From Cunninghamia lanceolata (taxonomy: Eukaryota; Streptophyta; Pinopsida; Cupressales; Cupressaceae): DNA of 64,000 nt. The stretch covers positions 13,896,501 to 13,960,500 of the forward strand of contig BSBN01000254.1 in the NCBI GenBank assembly GCA_027924645.1, given 5' to 3'. Under the pieces are notes generated by a model. The model was not told the origin of the DNA and searched no databases. It was given only the letters and a program-made list of their open reading frames with translations. Below, piece by piece: positions 47,201-58,441 of the stretch. A program made the translations under genes and the position numbers. Within the stretch, counting starts at the first letter, position 1, and every line of letters begins with the position of its first letter.

Positions 47201-50200
47201 TAAGTTATATAAAAATAGGTGTAGAGTCCATGATAGGCAACATTCTGAGGAGAATTGTGAAATATGCAAAGATATCATTGAATATGAATACAAAAAGTGC
47301 ATAGGGAGGGTAGAATCACAAGAGGAAAATGAGAATCCTGATCCAACACTCAGATATGTTCAGGATAATATAGATGCCTTGATTCCAGATTTAGGAAAAG
47401 AAATAGAGGACAAGGGTAGTTATCTTTCTGAGTTGCAAACTAAAAACACACATATGAAAGATAACCAAACGGAAAAACCCATGAATAAACAAGATAACAC
47501 CCCACAGGCAATAAAAGGGACAAAGTATGCCAAGGTAAAAGATCAGAAAAGTAAAGATGGCATGTGGACGTTAAAATGTGATGGGTCCAAATCAAAACAG
47601 GGCGCAGGTGCAGGTATTGAACTCATAAATCCTCAAGGTAAATCACATTTGGCAGCATATAGATTACAATTTTCCTGCACTAACAATATTGCTGAATATG
47701 AGGCCCTAATTTTGGGACTTGTCATGGCCATCAGAAAAGGGGTAAAAACCATCAGAGCATTTTCAGACTCTGAATTAGTAGTCAAACAAGTGAGGAAACT
47801 ATATGCCTGCAATTATAAGAAAATGATTAGTTACAGACATAGAGTATGGAGTTTAATGGATTCGTTTGATGCTTTTAACATAGAGCACATTCCTAGAGAG
47901 CTGAACCATAGGCCAGATGCGTTAGCAGTTGCTACTAGTACATTAGAACCATTGACACTGACAGGACTAAGACGATTTGCTGTTGAGCTAGTTAACGTGC
48001 CCAGTATACCAGACAACGTTACACACTTTCAGGTATTTGGGGAGGATCAGCAAATTATTAATTTTTTGACTTGTAATGAGGCATTTGAGGCCCAAATCAT
48101 TGATGAACAAGAAAGGCCTGAAGTGACATGGGACGAAGAAGATATGATCAACTTAAAGAGCAACTTCTTACCAAAAGGAGTGATTGAATTAGAACACATC
48201 TATGACTTCGACAGGGTAATAAGACAGAAAGACTTACCCAAAATAGAAGGGGGTAGGTGTGATTTACATAACTTAGGGACTGAGCTAAATCCACAAAGTG
48301 TACTAATTGGGAAAGCTTGCTCTGAGAAAATCAGAAAAGAGGTTCTGGACGTTCTGAAAGAATATAAACATGTCATAGCATGGACTTACGAAGACTTGAA
48401 AACATTTGATGAGTCCATCATAACTCACGTGATACCTTTAAGAAAAGAAGTCAAACCATTTAGGCAGAAACAGAGGCCTGTAAACGCCATTCTAGAGCCT
48501 TTAATCTTTGAGGAAGTTAAAAAATTACTATCCGCTGGAATAATTTTCCCAGTCAGACATTCTGTCTGGGTAGCTAACTTAGTACCAGTGAGGAAGAAAA
48601 ACGGAGACATCAGGTTGTGCGTAGACTTTAGAAATTTAAACAAGGCTTCTGAAAAGGATAATTATCCTTCGCCCCCAATAGACGAAGTACTGCAAGCAGT
48701 AAATGGCGCAAAGATGATGTCTTTTTTAGATGGTTTTTTAGGTTATAATCAGGTCTTAATTGATAGAGAAGATAGACTAAAAACCACCTTCACTTGCAAA
48801 TGGGGAAATTATGCGTATAGAAGAATGCCTTTTGGTCTAATCAATGCAGGTGCCACTTTTCAGAGGGCCATGGACGTTGTATTCCGTGGATTATTAGGTA
48901 AGTGCATTGTTGTGTATATGGATGATTTAACTGTGTATTCCAAGGATGCATCCACCCACGCTGAAGACCTCAGAAAAGTACTCTAGCGATGTGAAAGGTA
49001 TGGGATTTCCCTTAATCCTAAGAAATGTATATTTGGCGTAACTGAAGGTAAATTATTAGGCCATGTCATTTCTAAAAATGGAATTGCAATTGATCCGGAT
49101 AGAATAGAATCCATAAAAAATTTGCAAATACCAAACAGTAGGAAAGAATTGAAATCATTTTTTGGTAAAATTAACTTTGTTCGGAAGTTTATAACAGGTT
49201 TTGCAGAGATTGTGCAGCCGTTGAATGCTATGTTGAAGAAAGATGCACAGATGGAATGGACGCCAGTGGCCAAAGCCGCATTTGAAGATATCAAGGAGGC
49301 AATTTCTAATGCCCCTGTATTGGCAAGTCTAGACTACACAAGCCCGTTTTACATCTACTCCTTTGCATCTTCTCATTCTGTCGCGGCTGCCTTGACACAG
49401 AAAGGTGAAAATAATGAAGAGAGGCCCATAGCATTTATGAGTGCGCCTCTGAAGGATGAACAGCTGAGATATCTAGATATCGAAAGACAGGCATTCACAT
49501 TAGTGAAGGCTGTGAAAAAATTTAGACACTATATTCTGCGCAGCCAGATTAAAGCTATAGTACCAGACGCAGCAGTAAAAATGTTGCTGATACAAAACGA
49601 GCCTGGAGAAAAAAGAGCCAAATGGATCACCACACTGCAAGAATTTGACATGGAGATCATTCCCGCAAAGCTGGTCAGAGGGCAGGCGTTGGTGCAAACA
49701 ATAGCAAACATGGATCCAAATCTGATAAAACAACAATATGTATTGAATTCCCAAGACGCATCAGGCTGGTACGATGATTTAAGCACCTTCCTGATAGCTG
49801 GAAAGTACCCAAGCAAGATGAAGGCTTCTCAGAGGAGAGCTTTGAAGATTAAGGCACAGAATTATATGGTGCAAGGAGGTCTTCTATTCAGGAAGAACCA
49901 TGATGGAATTTATCTGAGATGCATAAACAGAACTGAAGCTGATAGAGTGTTGACAGAACTACATGACAAGTACGGAACCGGTCATGGTTCCCATTTAGCT
50001 ACAACACACAAAATACTGAGGGCGGGCTATTACTGGCCCACTATGTTCAAAGACACTAAGAGTCACATCAGAAGTTGCCACACCTGTCAGACTGCAGCAG
50101 ACAAAGGGAGAAATCTGGCCAATCCACTGCAACCTGTGATCGAATCCAGACCGTTTGCACAATGGGGCTTGGATTTTATCAGAGTTATCAATCCCCCATC

Positions 50201-51014
50201 TTCTGCAGGACACAAATTTATATTGACGGTAACAGACTATTGTACAAGGTGGACTGAGGCCACCTGCTGCAAGTTTTCCACAACTGAGGTAGTTATCAAG
50301 TTCCTTGAAGAAAACATTATCACTAGGTTTGGAATGCCCTATTCATTGGTATGTGATAACGGCCCTGCTTTCTCTTCTTTAAAATTTTCTAAATGGGCAT
50401 TTGAATATGGGATTATTCTAAGGTTTTCTTTGAATTATTACCCTCAAGGTAATGGACTGGCTGAATCAACAAACAAAATTTTATTAGACATAATCAAGAG
50501 GTTAATTGCCAAAAGTCCTAGAGAGTGGAATACCCTGTTAAGATATGCATTATGGGTAGACAGGACCAAGTTTAAAACAGCTTTAGGTAGCACACCTTAT
50601 CACTTAGTTTATGGGACTAATCCCATACTTCCGGTTAATCTGAGAATACCAACCTAGAAGTTTGCCAATGAATATCTAGGCTTTGATAACCATAGGGAAG
50701 CCAGAATAGTGCAAATGTTACAACTAGAGGAGAAAAGAGGTCAAGCCCTCGAGAAGTTTGCCAAACACCAAGCGGTTGTTAAGAGGTGGTTTGACAAAAG
50801 AGCAAGAGTCAAGACATTTAGGATATCAGACTTAGTGTTGTACTGGGACAAAGCACATGAAAAGAAAGGAAGCCATGGAAAATTCGATAAATTATGGCTG
50901 GGTCCATTACAAGTCTCAAAAATAATAGGAGATAACACCTTCAGACTTAAGACCTTGACTGGAGAAGATATGCCATTACCAGTTAATGGCCAGCATTTGA
51001 AACACTACTTCTAG
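44238..51014 (+). pseudogene. Tat-like gag-pol polyprotein with four in-frame stops
   Basis: One 2259-codon frame, no frameshift, broken by TAA 44463, TAG 45540, TAG 48984 and TAG 50655, all one C-to-T change from Gln. Gag core: ~44580-45100 (FNEQASSWYVNLP, FLSRFRGP). Zinc knuckle CRFHNTNAHVEHDC: ~45750-45790. Protease VDSSASANVMP: ~46591, where DSGAS is expected. Extra RNase H: ~47560-47945 with CDGSKSK, NIAEYEAL, FSDSELVV and RPDALA, so all four acidic residues are present. RT: ~48450-49090 with RLCVDFRNLN, MPFGLINAGATFQ and VVYMDDLTVY. The second RNase H (~49320-49640) has FASSHSVAAAL where a catalytic Asp is usual. Integrase: HDKYGTGHGSH, CHTCQ, GLDFI, VCDNGPAF and GNGLAESTNK (D, D, E present), with a C-terminal LWLGPLQVSKI. 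Not autonomous unless the stops are read through. Confidence 0.93.
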
Positions 51015-51019
51015 GCTTG

Positions 51020-51036
51020 AGGTTAAAGGGGGCAGT
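51020..51036 (+). promoter_or_regulatory. Polypurine-like tract after pol, far from LTR
   Basis: GGTTAAAGGGGGCAG lies six bases after the pol stop and looks like a standard Gypsy polypurine tract, but the 3' LTR starts ~1 kb downstream. The sequence directly before the LTR (TTTTGGTTGCTAGT) is not purine rich. Confidence 0.45.
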
Positions 51037-52029
51037 CCTTTTTTCTTAATGTAAAATGCTGTGGGTAATGTACAATTCTTCTTTTGCTGTTTTCTTTTGG
51101 GTTGGCTATTTGTATAGCTTGTCTTCTGTTTGTTTTTGCTTTTTGTTTCTTTTTGTTTGTACAGTTTTCTTTTCTTTTGTTGTGTTGTTTGTACAGCCTA
51201 TTTGTTTGGTTTGTTTGTTGTCCCCTCAGCAGGGATCTTTATTTTACTTTAGAGTATTAAGGAGCAAAATTAGCAACCATTCAAAACAGTATAAAATTTA
51301 GGGTCTTCAAGTTAATCATTTACAATTTACACATAACTTGTCACTGTCATGAATGTAGAGAGTTGTTCATCTTCTGAAGTTTTGTATTCAATAAATGTGA
51401 TTGAGAATTCGAAGCAGGTTTCTCACGATGACACACCTAAAATCCTTGGGTTTGTTGAACTTACCAGTGTAGATATTAGGTGAAAAATCAGAGGTCACCC
51501 TTGCTACCATTACAATTCTCAGCTTAATTTCAGCAAGTGTCCACTCCTTGCATCATGAAGTCACAAATTGCTATATCTTATGAAATCTTTCAAAATCATA
51601 AAACAAAAAAATAAATAAATAAATAAAGCGGATTATACTGAAAATCTAGATTAAACCATCTAAGTAACTCTACCGGGGCTATGGACGCTCACTGGCAGTG
51701 GGGCTCTACTTAGGAGAATTGTAACGATAACCTTGCCGGGGCTATAGACGCTCGCTGGCAGCAAGGCTCTATCCGGTCGGCTATGAGGGAATATCCTCAC
51801 CTACGTAGGCTAATGTCAGTCACTGGTTTGTTCAACCAATCTTCAAGATGAGGATAATTAATCACATGCACACAACTAAACTGAAAATAGAAATTCATGC
51901 ATCTTTATTGAATACTTTGAGTCTCAAGCTGAATAGTAATTTGCAGGAAAGATAGTCGGAAGTTATGAGTTCATTTCATCTAGTTTCCTTGAACACTTTG
52001 AATTTAATTGTTTTGTTTTGGTTGCTAGT
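51037..52029 (+). other. 3' untranslated region of Tat-like element
   Basis: Non-coding. A T-rich block (51060-51240) precedes two near-identical ~41-bp phrases at about 51668-51709 and 51731-51771 (CCGGGGCTATGGACGCTC / CCGGGGCTATAGACGCTC, then ACTGGCAG / GCTGGCAG), 62 bases apart. The role is unknown; structured RNA for packaging or priming is possible. Confidence 0.6.
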
Positions 52030-55000
52030 TGTTGTGATGTTCACAACACGCCCCATTATGCTCCTTAGCAAAATGGGGACCCCTGCTGATGTTTCGCTTT
52101 TTGCTTCTGCTTGTGTTTGTCTGCTTTCTGGCGGTTTGGTAAAAATGAGTCAGGTGCATCATCATCATGATATTGGATAAGGTAGGTCATCATCATGAGG
52201 TCAGTTTGTCAAAGTTCATATTTTGTTTCTGTGACCTCATATTTAGAAAGAGCTTGAAATTCCATACAGGTTTGCCTTTTACATCACTTGAAAATTCGTC
52301 CATATGTGGAAGTTATGCACAGTCAAAGTTTTGGTCAAACCTGATAATCGCAAGTGATCATCATATTTTTTTCATGTTGTCAAGGTCATTATGATCTTGG
52401 TCTATCACCCGATAAAATCATGCAGTCGAAATATCCGGACGTCAATCTTAGGTGGTAGTGCCCTTTACCCGTCAAATGGCCTTATGCGCATCGTGAGCAT
52501 CATGATTTTAGGAGGGTCATATTTTATAAACTCGGTTTTGCTGTATGAGGAACATCATCATCATATTTGAAATGCCCCCCCGATAATATCCTGAGGTTCA
52601 AATATTCGGACGTCAACTTTAAGTCATAGTAAGTTTTCCCCGTCGAGCGGTCTTTTGTATCGCGAGCATCATGTTGATATTTTAACATTACCTGATATTA
52701 TAATATCATGCTGATATTATAAGATCATCCTGACTTAGAAAATCCACCATCGGCATATTTGCATGCGCATGTTAAAATCCTATCAAGGGGTCATCATCCA
52801 GATATTTGCTGAAGTTCGCTAAGATGATGATGATGTTTTCATATCCTCCTGATCTCCTTTTGCATGATCATGATGATCACCCTATCTTTTAAGGGAAGGT
52901 GATATTCCATTCCTCAACAGCATGATCATATTTTAAATATCAACCTAGCGTTAACCTGATGATGACCTCAACTCATCTTCATGCTTCGAAGATGGAAAAT
53001 GATGATTACGTCATCATGATAATTCGATGAGGAGGATCATCATATTTTTTATCCTGTCATATTGTCAAGATCATCATGATCTTGTTTGTCTACCCGATAT
53101 TTCGTGAAGTCCTCTTGCCGAGAAATATGACCTTTTGCAAATATCCTGGTGATCATCATCATCATATTTCCCTTCGACAGGATATTTTCCAAAACATGAT
53201 CCGGTTCCCGAATATGATGATGACGTCTTATTCTAAGTTTGAAAAAGCAAATATCCTAATGATCATCATCGTCATATTTCCCTTCGATAGGATATTTTCT
53301 AAAACATGATCCGGTTCCCGAATATGATGATGACATCTTATTCTAAGTTCGAAAAAGCAAATATCCTGATGATCATCATCATCCTGATCTTTCGAGAGGG
53401 TTACCTTGGCCGCAAAGGGGTCATATTACATTCATCATCCTGATCATGCTCCTTAGATGACCCGATTTTACATTTATCCCCTGATCTTAACTAAGCATGA
53501 CGGTGACGTCATCTTTTGCGTTTTAATGAAGCCCGGATATGACGATGACGTCACCATCATATTCCTTTCCTCAGCAGCAGGATCATATTTCATATCCTCC
53601 TATTTTCCTTCGACATAAAGATGATGATGATGTCATTCTTTTCCCCAATATACAGAAGCGAAACATCCTGATGACGTCATCTGGATCTTCGGAAGGGTGA
53701 GCATCATATTTCCAAAATATCATGCAGATGAAGTGAACGTCGGCTAAACAGCGAATATCAGCCATACATTTTTTTGACATGCCGATGGGCGGGAAATGAA
53801 GCGGTGGAATTTTAAAGCATTTTTTGGCACCCGTGGCATTTTCCCAGTCAGCGATGGTTGACCTGATGGGTTGTGAGCGGTCTGAATGCGTTTTGAACGC
53901 GTTTTTAGAGTATTTTGGATCCGATTTCCACAATTTTGCGCAGTCACCTGGATTTAAATGATTATTTTAATTTCCTACTGTTTATGTGATAAATGAAATA
54001 CTTATTGCTTCTCTTGTCTTGCAGGCTTGCAGTTGAGGAAGCAGCTGGAAAGTCAACACAGTGACCTCATGGAGGAAGGAAATCTGATCGCAGGAGTAGG
54101 AAGATAAAGATGAAGTGCGAAAAAGTCAAGGCCATTCAAGTGAAGAACAAGGTTGCAGCTGAGAGTATTACTACAACAGACAAACAAGAGTTATTGCTGA
54201 GCTGCCGGAACTTCTCAGAAGGGGCAATATTTCGCCCAGATTTGACACTACTCAGAGATATTTTGAAGAGCTGGTTCACCTGTATTTATTGCTGTAACCA
54301 GGGGTTTGAACCAGGGGTTCAGTTAGGTTTTTTCCTGTAGTGAGGACAATCAGAATGTCTATATATTGTGCCTCTCTACACTGTAATACTTTCCAACAGG
54401 GATTTTAGGAAAAACAACAGGGGCTACAATAGGATTTTTTTTAGAAGCACACAGTGAGTTAGCTTAGCATAGTTTAAAGGTAGAAGAAGGAGGTCGCCTG
54501 TTTGTCTGCAGTAAGGTGCACGTGGAATGTTTGGCTGCCTTACTGTATCTGTAAAGCTTGTAAGTTCTCTGTAGTATGATCATTGAAACTAAGAGTCATT
54601 CCTACATTGTAAATCATGTATGACTATTCATTTCTAATACAATAGAATCTGGAGTTCTGCATCTATCTTATGAGTGTTCTCCTGCTCTTCTTTGTGTTTT
54701 GAAATATTTTCTTTGAGAGCTTGCAATTTTAAATGTATGTTTGTGAAAATGCTCAGAACTTACATTTAAGGTTTTTTACTGTGGATTTGATCAAATTACT
54801 GTGGTATTTACATAGTGCATAACAAAAACAATTAGATCCTTCGGTAGATTAAATGAGGTGTAGATTAGATCTTTCTAACTTTTCCCAACCCATCTGAAAT
54901 ATTTAGCTAAAAACGTAGAAATCTAAAGGAAATTGTCTCAAATTTGAAGAAGCATGCATAACAGAGCTATAAGTAGACAGTTTTCATAAATAGATAAAGA

Positions 55001-55324
55001 AGAAAGCTGCAAAAAATTCAAGAAAACCATCTAAAACTTGCAGCACAGTAACACTTTTATGCAAAGGAATGAAAAGTATTGACATATCTCATGACCTTTT
55101 TGCATATTCTTAGTCCAGTAAACCACCAAACAAACCTAAACTACGTAAGGCCCCTTGAACATTACAGCTTCACATTGACCAACTGAACTTGACCAACCGA
55201 ACCATTGTAGACTTGGGATTAGTTGAATCTCAAATGATTCCTTCTTATCTTTCAAGTATAGTTTCAGTTCATTTCATGTGAATTTTAACTTATTGTTATG
55301 ATTGCATCAAAACAATCACCAACA
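52030..55324 (+). repeat. Tat-like element 3' LTR
   Basis: 3295 bp, almost the same as the 5' LTR. Visible differences are mostly C/T and G/A, for example AAACGCCCC versus AAATGCCCC. It ends CACCAACA and is followed by the GGCAT target duplication. Confidence 0.95.
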
Positions 55325-55529
55325 GGCATGTGAGAGGAGTATCATTATAAAATACAAGAATGTCATTAGTAGGAGGTAAGATTATGTCATCAATGCATGT
55401 CCTACAAGGTGTATCACAAGGTCTAGATCATTAGTATGTATGTACTCACCACTATCTATATGATCGTCATTAGGTTGTTTGGATATTTGGAACAAAGTAT
55501 GGACAACCATCAAAGTATAAAGGATATAG

Positions 55530-55798
55530 GAAATTTGTCACATGTTGTAATTGTAGCTGCCCTTGTAGACATGTATGCAAAGTGTGGAAGCACAGACAAG
55601 GCACGTGAACCGTTTGGTATGATGCCCCAAAGAAATGTCGCCTCATGGAATGCAATGATTGCAAGATATGAACAAAATGGATTTTTTGATAAGGATTTAG
55701 AAACTTTCAAGAAAATGCAATTGGCAGGTGTAAATCCAAATTCCAAAACCTTTGAAATGGTATCTTTGGAACACAATATAGACATCCATCAAAGCTGA
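55530..55798 (+). pseudogene. PPR protein fragment 1
   Basis: Encodes parts of plant pentatricopeptide repeats of the PLS class: ALVDMYAKCGSTDKA, FGMMPQRNVASWNAMIARY, then a run including LETFKKMQLAGVNPNSKTF. PPR proteins bind organellar RNA. The frame opens upstream at 55436 without PPR features, and only ~2.5 repeats remain before the stop at 55796. A second, similar fragment follows at 56395. With so few repeats and no targeting peptide it is a relic, not a gene. Confidence 0.8.
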
Positions 55799-56394
55799 TG
55801 TAGGAGCATAGGCCCTACTCTTTTTGGCCTAAAAGATCCTATTTTAGTGTATTTTTATGAGATCTCTTGTGTTGGGTGAGTGTATATAGAAGGGGATTAT
55901 TTAGACATGTTAGATATGTCCACTTACACCTTCCCTATCAATATTAGGGCCTGATCAATCTATTTGGTCTATGTTGTTACAAAATAGTCCCTAAAATAGG
56001 CTAATTTGACTGTAATAGTCCAAGTTTTATCTATTCCGTACAAACCAAGCCTACCTAAGGTTTGAATATGCTTAATAAGGGCTAAAAGGGTATCCAAATC
56101 AAGTCTCAGATCTCAATTATCAGGTGTATTAAGGTAGTTATTACATAAAAGGTCTTTGAGAAGGGTTACAAGCTCTTAGACCACTTACAAAGCAAGTACA
56201 TGTTATACTAATAATAGAGCTCTATGCATGCATGCATAAGGGTGGTATAGTGAATTTAAGCATGTATTATTGTTTTCAAACCATGGTCAATTTCTATAAG
56301 TCTTCCAATCAAGATTTGGTTTTGTTCTAGACCTAGAGTGAAGCTAGTGTGAGCTAGTGGGAGATTGATACAACCTAGCATGAGCTAGTGTGTT
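55799..56394. other. No gene seen
   Basis: Spacer between the two PPR fragments. GAGCTAGTG and CTAGACCTAGAGTGAA recur near 56325-56410, marking a local duplication. No coding signal. Confidence 0.4.
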
Positions 56395-56580
56395 CTAGAC
56401 CTAGAGTGAAGGCACATGGACTATTTGATACAACACCACAAAGAGATGTCCTCTCATGGGATGCAATGATTGCAAGATATGCAAAAAATGGATTTGTTGA
56501 AAAGATTTTAGAAACTTTCAAGTAAATGCAATTGGCACGTGTAAAGCCAAATTACACAACCTTTGCCAGGGTCCTCCCTA
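56395..56580 (+). pseudogene. PPR protein fragment 2
   Basis: Reads AHGLFDTTPQRDVLSWDAMI, ARYAKNGFVEKILETFK, a TAA stop, then MQLARVKPNYTTFARVLP. It is about one and a half repeats, alignable to fragment 1 (NAMIARY / DAMIARY, QLAGVNPN / QLARVKPN). The pair probably derives from one PPR gene by duplication or loss of the region between. Confidence 0.72.
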
Positions 56581-56632
56581 TTTGTACACCAAAATAGGAT
56601 GTTTGGAATGTTACAAGTATGGGCCTAACCAA

Positions 56633-57850
56633 TGTTGTCATTGATGTCAACATACTCCTATTGCATTAATGATAAGGATTGGATAAGATATGTGCTGAGG
56701 ATATTGAGAAAATTAGTCCAAATTAAGAACAGTTAAGAACAGTAATATCATAAGGTAAAAATTTCAAGATAGGATGAGGATCAGAGAATGTAGATTAAAG
56801 GATGTGTAGATATGAATGTTAAGATGTTCTAGTAGAAATTTCAGAGGTCCACATGAAGATATGAAGAAGTTGTGATCACTCAAGTAAAACTGGTTCCAGT
56901 AAGTGCTCAGAGGTGACAAAGAATTACAGAAAGATCCGTTGAGATCTGGAAATGTATTTTCCTATTTTGTGGATTTGAAGGAGTGTTGGGAAAGTCCTTA
57001 TGATGTGTCAACTCAATTGGTTCATGGTTTGAAGGTCCGCAAGCATCTATTCCTTTGTGACAGTAATAACAGATTGTGTTCTTGAGGTTCCAGATGAAGG
57101 AGAGAAGAATTTTAGTAAGCAGAAGAAGTGCGGATGTTCATGGTGATTTAGGTATGCTTGTGGAGGTCTTTTCATCATGTCCAGTTTGTATTGATGGTCT
57201 GCATTAGAGTTGGGGCCCAAAAATGAAGAATAACTTCCAGATGATGGTGTTCTTTTTGTGACTCGCTGACTGGATGAATTATACATCTTGTGGATGTTCT
57301 TATGATTGATTAGCTGACTTAGATGATCATTCCTAAGTTGATGTCATGTATAAACAAGGGATTACAAGGTCATTTCAAGTGTGGTGTGAAAGATGAGTGT
57401 GTGGTAGAGAGGAGAAGAGTGAAAGGTAGAGCAGAAGGGTTGGGCTTAAATGGAACTGACTCAAGCATGGTGAAGATGCTATTTACCAGTTCAAGTATGT
57501 GATACTTATTCTTTTGTAGACAGTGTGTGTCTTGTAGGCAGTGAGCCTCTTGTGAGTAGAGTGCTTGGGTAGTGAGCTCTAATTGGCATGTCCCATTTTG
57601 TTCTTTCTATTCTTCTAACAGAGAATACAATCTTGGGTTAGTCACCTCATGGTATTTCCTTTAAACGGGTTTTCCACATTAAAATCTTGGTGTCTCATAT
57701 GTTGATATGTTTTTGCTCTTAAATTTAATGCATTATGTTTCATGATTGATTTATCATTATTCTTCTAAAGAGAATGCAAGTGTTTAATAAGAGAAAAGTT
57801 TTGGACAACTGATTCACCCCCCCTCTCAGTTGTCTGCCCTGAATCTAACA
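56633..57850 (+). repeat. Putative LTR of a truncated retrotransposon
   Basis: Begins TGTTGTCATTGATGTCAACA, a common plant LTR opening, and ends GAATCTAACA directly before a Met-type primer site. A TATA-like TGTATAAACAAGG lies at ~57348. No gag or pol follows and no second LTR is in the window, so the element is truncated or continues beyond a nested insertion. The start is inferred from the TGTT/AACA ends. Confidence 0.6.
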
Positions 57851-57852
57851 AT

Positions 57853-57865
57853 TGGTATCAGAGCC
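57853..57865 (+). promoter_or_regulatory. Primer-binding site (tRNA-iMet type)
   Basis: TGGTATCAGAGCC two bases after the LTR end at 57850. Confidence 0.85.
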
Positions 57866-58441
57866 AAGTTCCTCTAAAAGGAGCTTAACCGCTTGAGGAG
57901 ATCTGTGAGGCCGACTATTTTACCTCCCATATTTTGATCATTGTGCTATCCAATTGTAACTATGTTTCATTATGTAGACTTGATGTTGTATCTCACTGAT
58001 TTGATATATGTGATTTGATCCGGTCATTTTGGATGATATGTTCGGGTTCAACGTATGGGACATATATATATTAGATGTTACTTTGCTATGAGATTCTAGC
58101 TGTTTATGCATGGATTAATTGACATATGATTTGATAATGCAGTTTAATTTGTAGTTATGTAATTAATGTTTATTTCGATTGCATGGAGTTTATTTTAGTT
58201 GCTTCGGCTATCACTTTCTGACAGGACTGACACTTGATCGAGATGTGCAGGTTTCACTTCCCTAGCCACGAGAAATCGGAGGTAGGATTCATACCATGTT
58301 ATTCCCTATTAAGCTGATCCGTTCCCAAGAGGGATAAGGATCACGTGTGAAATTGCATGATGATTTATTGTGCTTGGTTTAAATTTTAATTATTTTTGAG
58401 CCTTAGTACCCCCTCTCTTTCTTATTTTGATTAATATTAAG
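57866..58441 (+). other. Leader-like sequence, no gene seen
   Basis: Follows the primer site but contains no gag-like frame. It probably represents the leader of the truncated element, cut off where the next LTR starts. Confidence 0.4.

Larger units (their letters stand above)
40871..55324 (+). mobile_element. Ty3/Gypsy LTR retrotransposon, Tat-like with extra RNase H
   Basis: A 14.45-kb element bounded by a perfect 5-bp target duplication GGCAT (40866-40870 and 55325-55329). Its long LTRs (3296 and 3295 bp) begin TGTTGTGATGTTCACAACA and end AATCATCAACA / AATCACCAACA, and look only ~1-2% different, so the insertion is fairly young. The internal region holds one gag-pol frame (44238-51014) with four stops, then a ~1-kb untranslated stretch. 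Domain order is gag, zinc knuckle, protease, extra RNase H, RT, RNase H, integrase. The element is the youngest large insertion in the window and lies just outside the 17-kb TIR element. Confidence 0.95.

Noticed and set aside
51037..52029. Alternative 3' LTR start right after the polypurine-like tract
   Set aside because: The 5' LTR has no matching sequence before 40871, and the GGCAT duplication fits only TGTTGTGATG as the LTR start.
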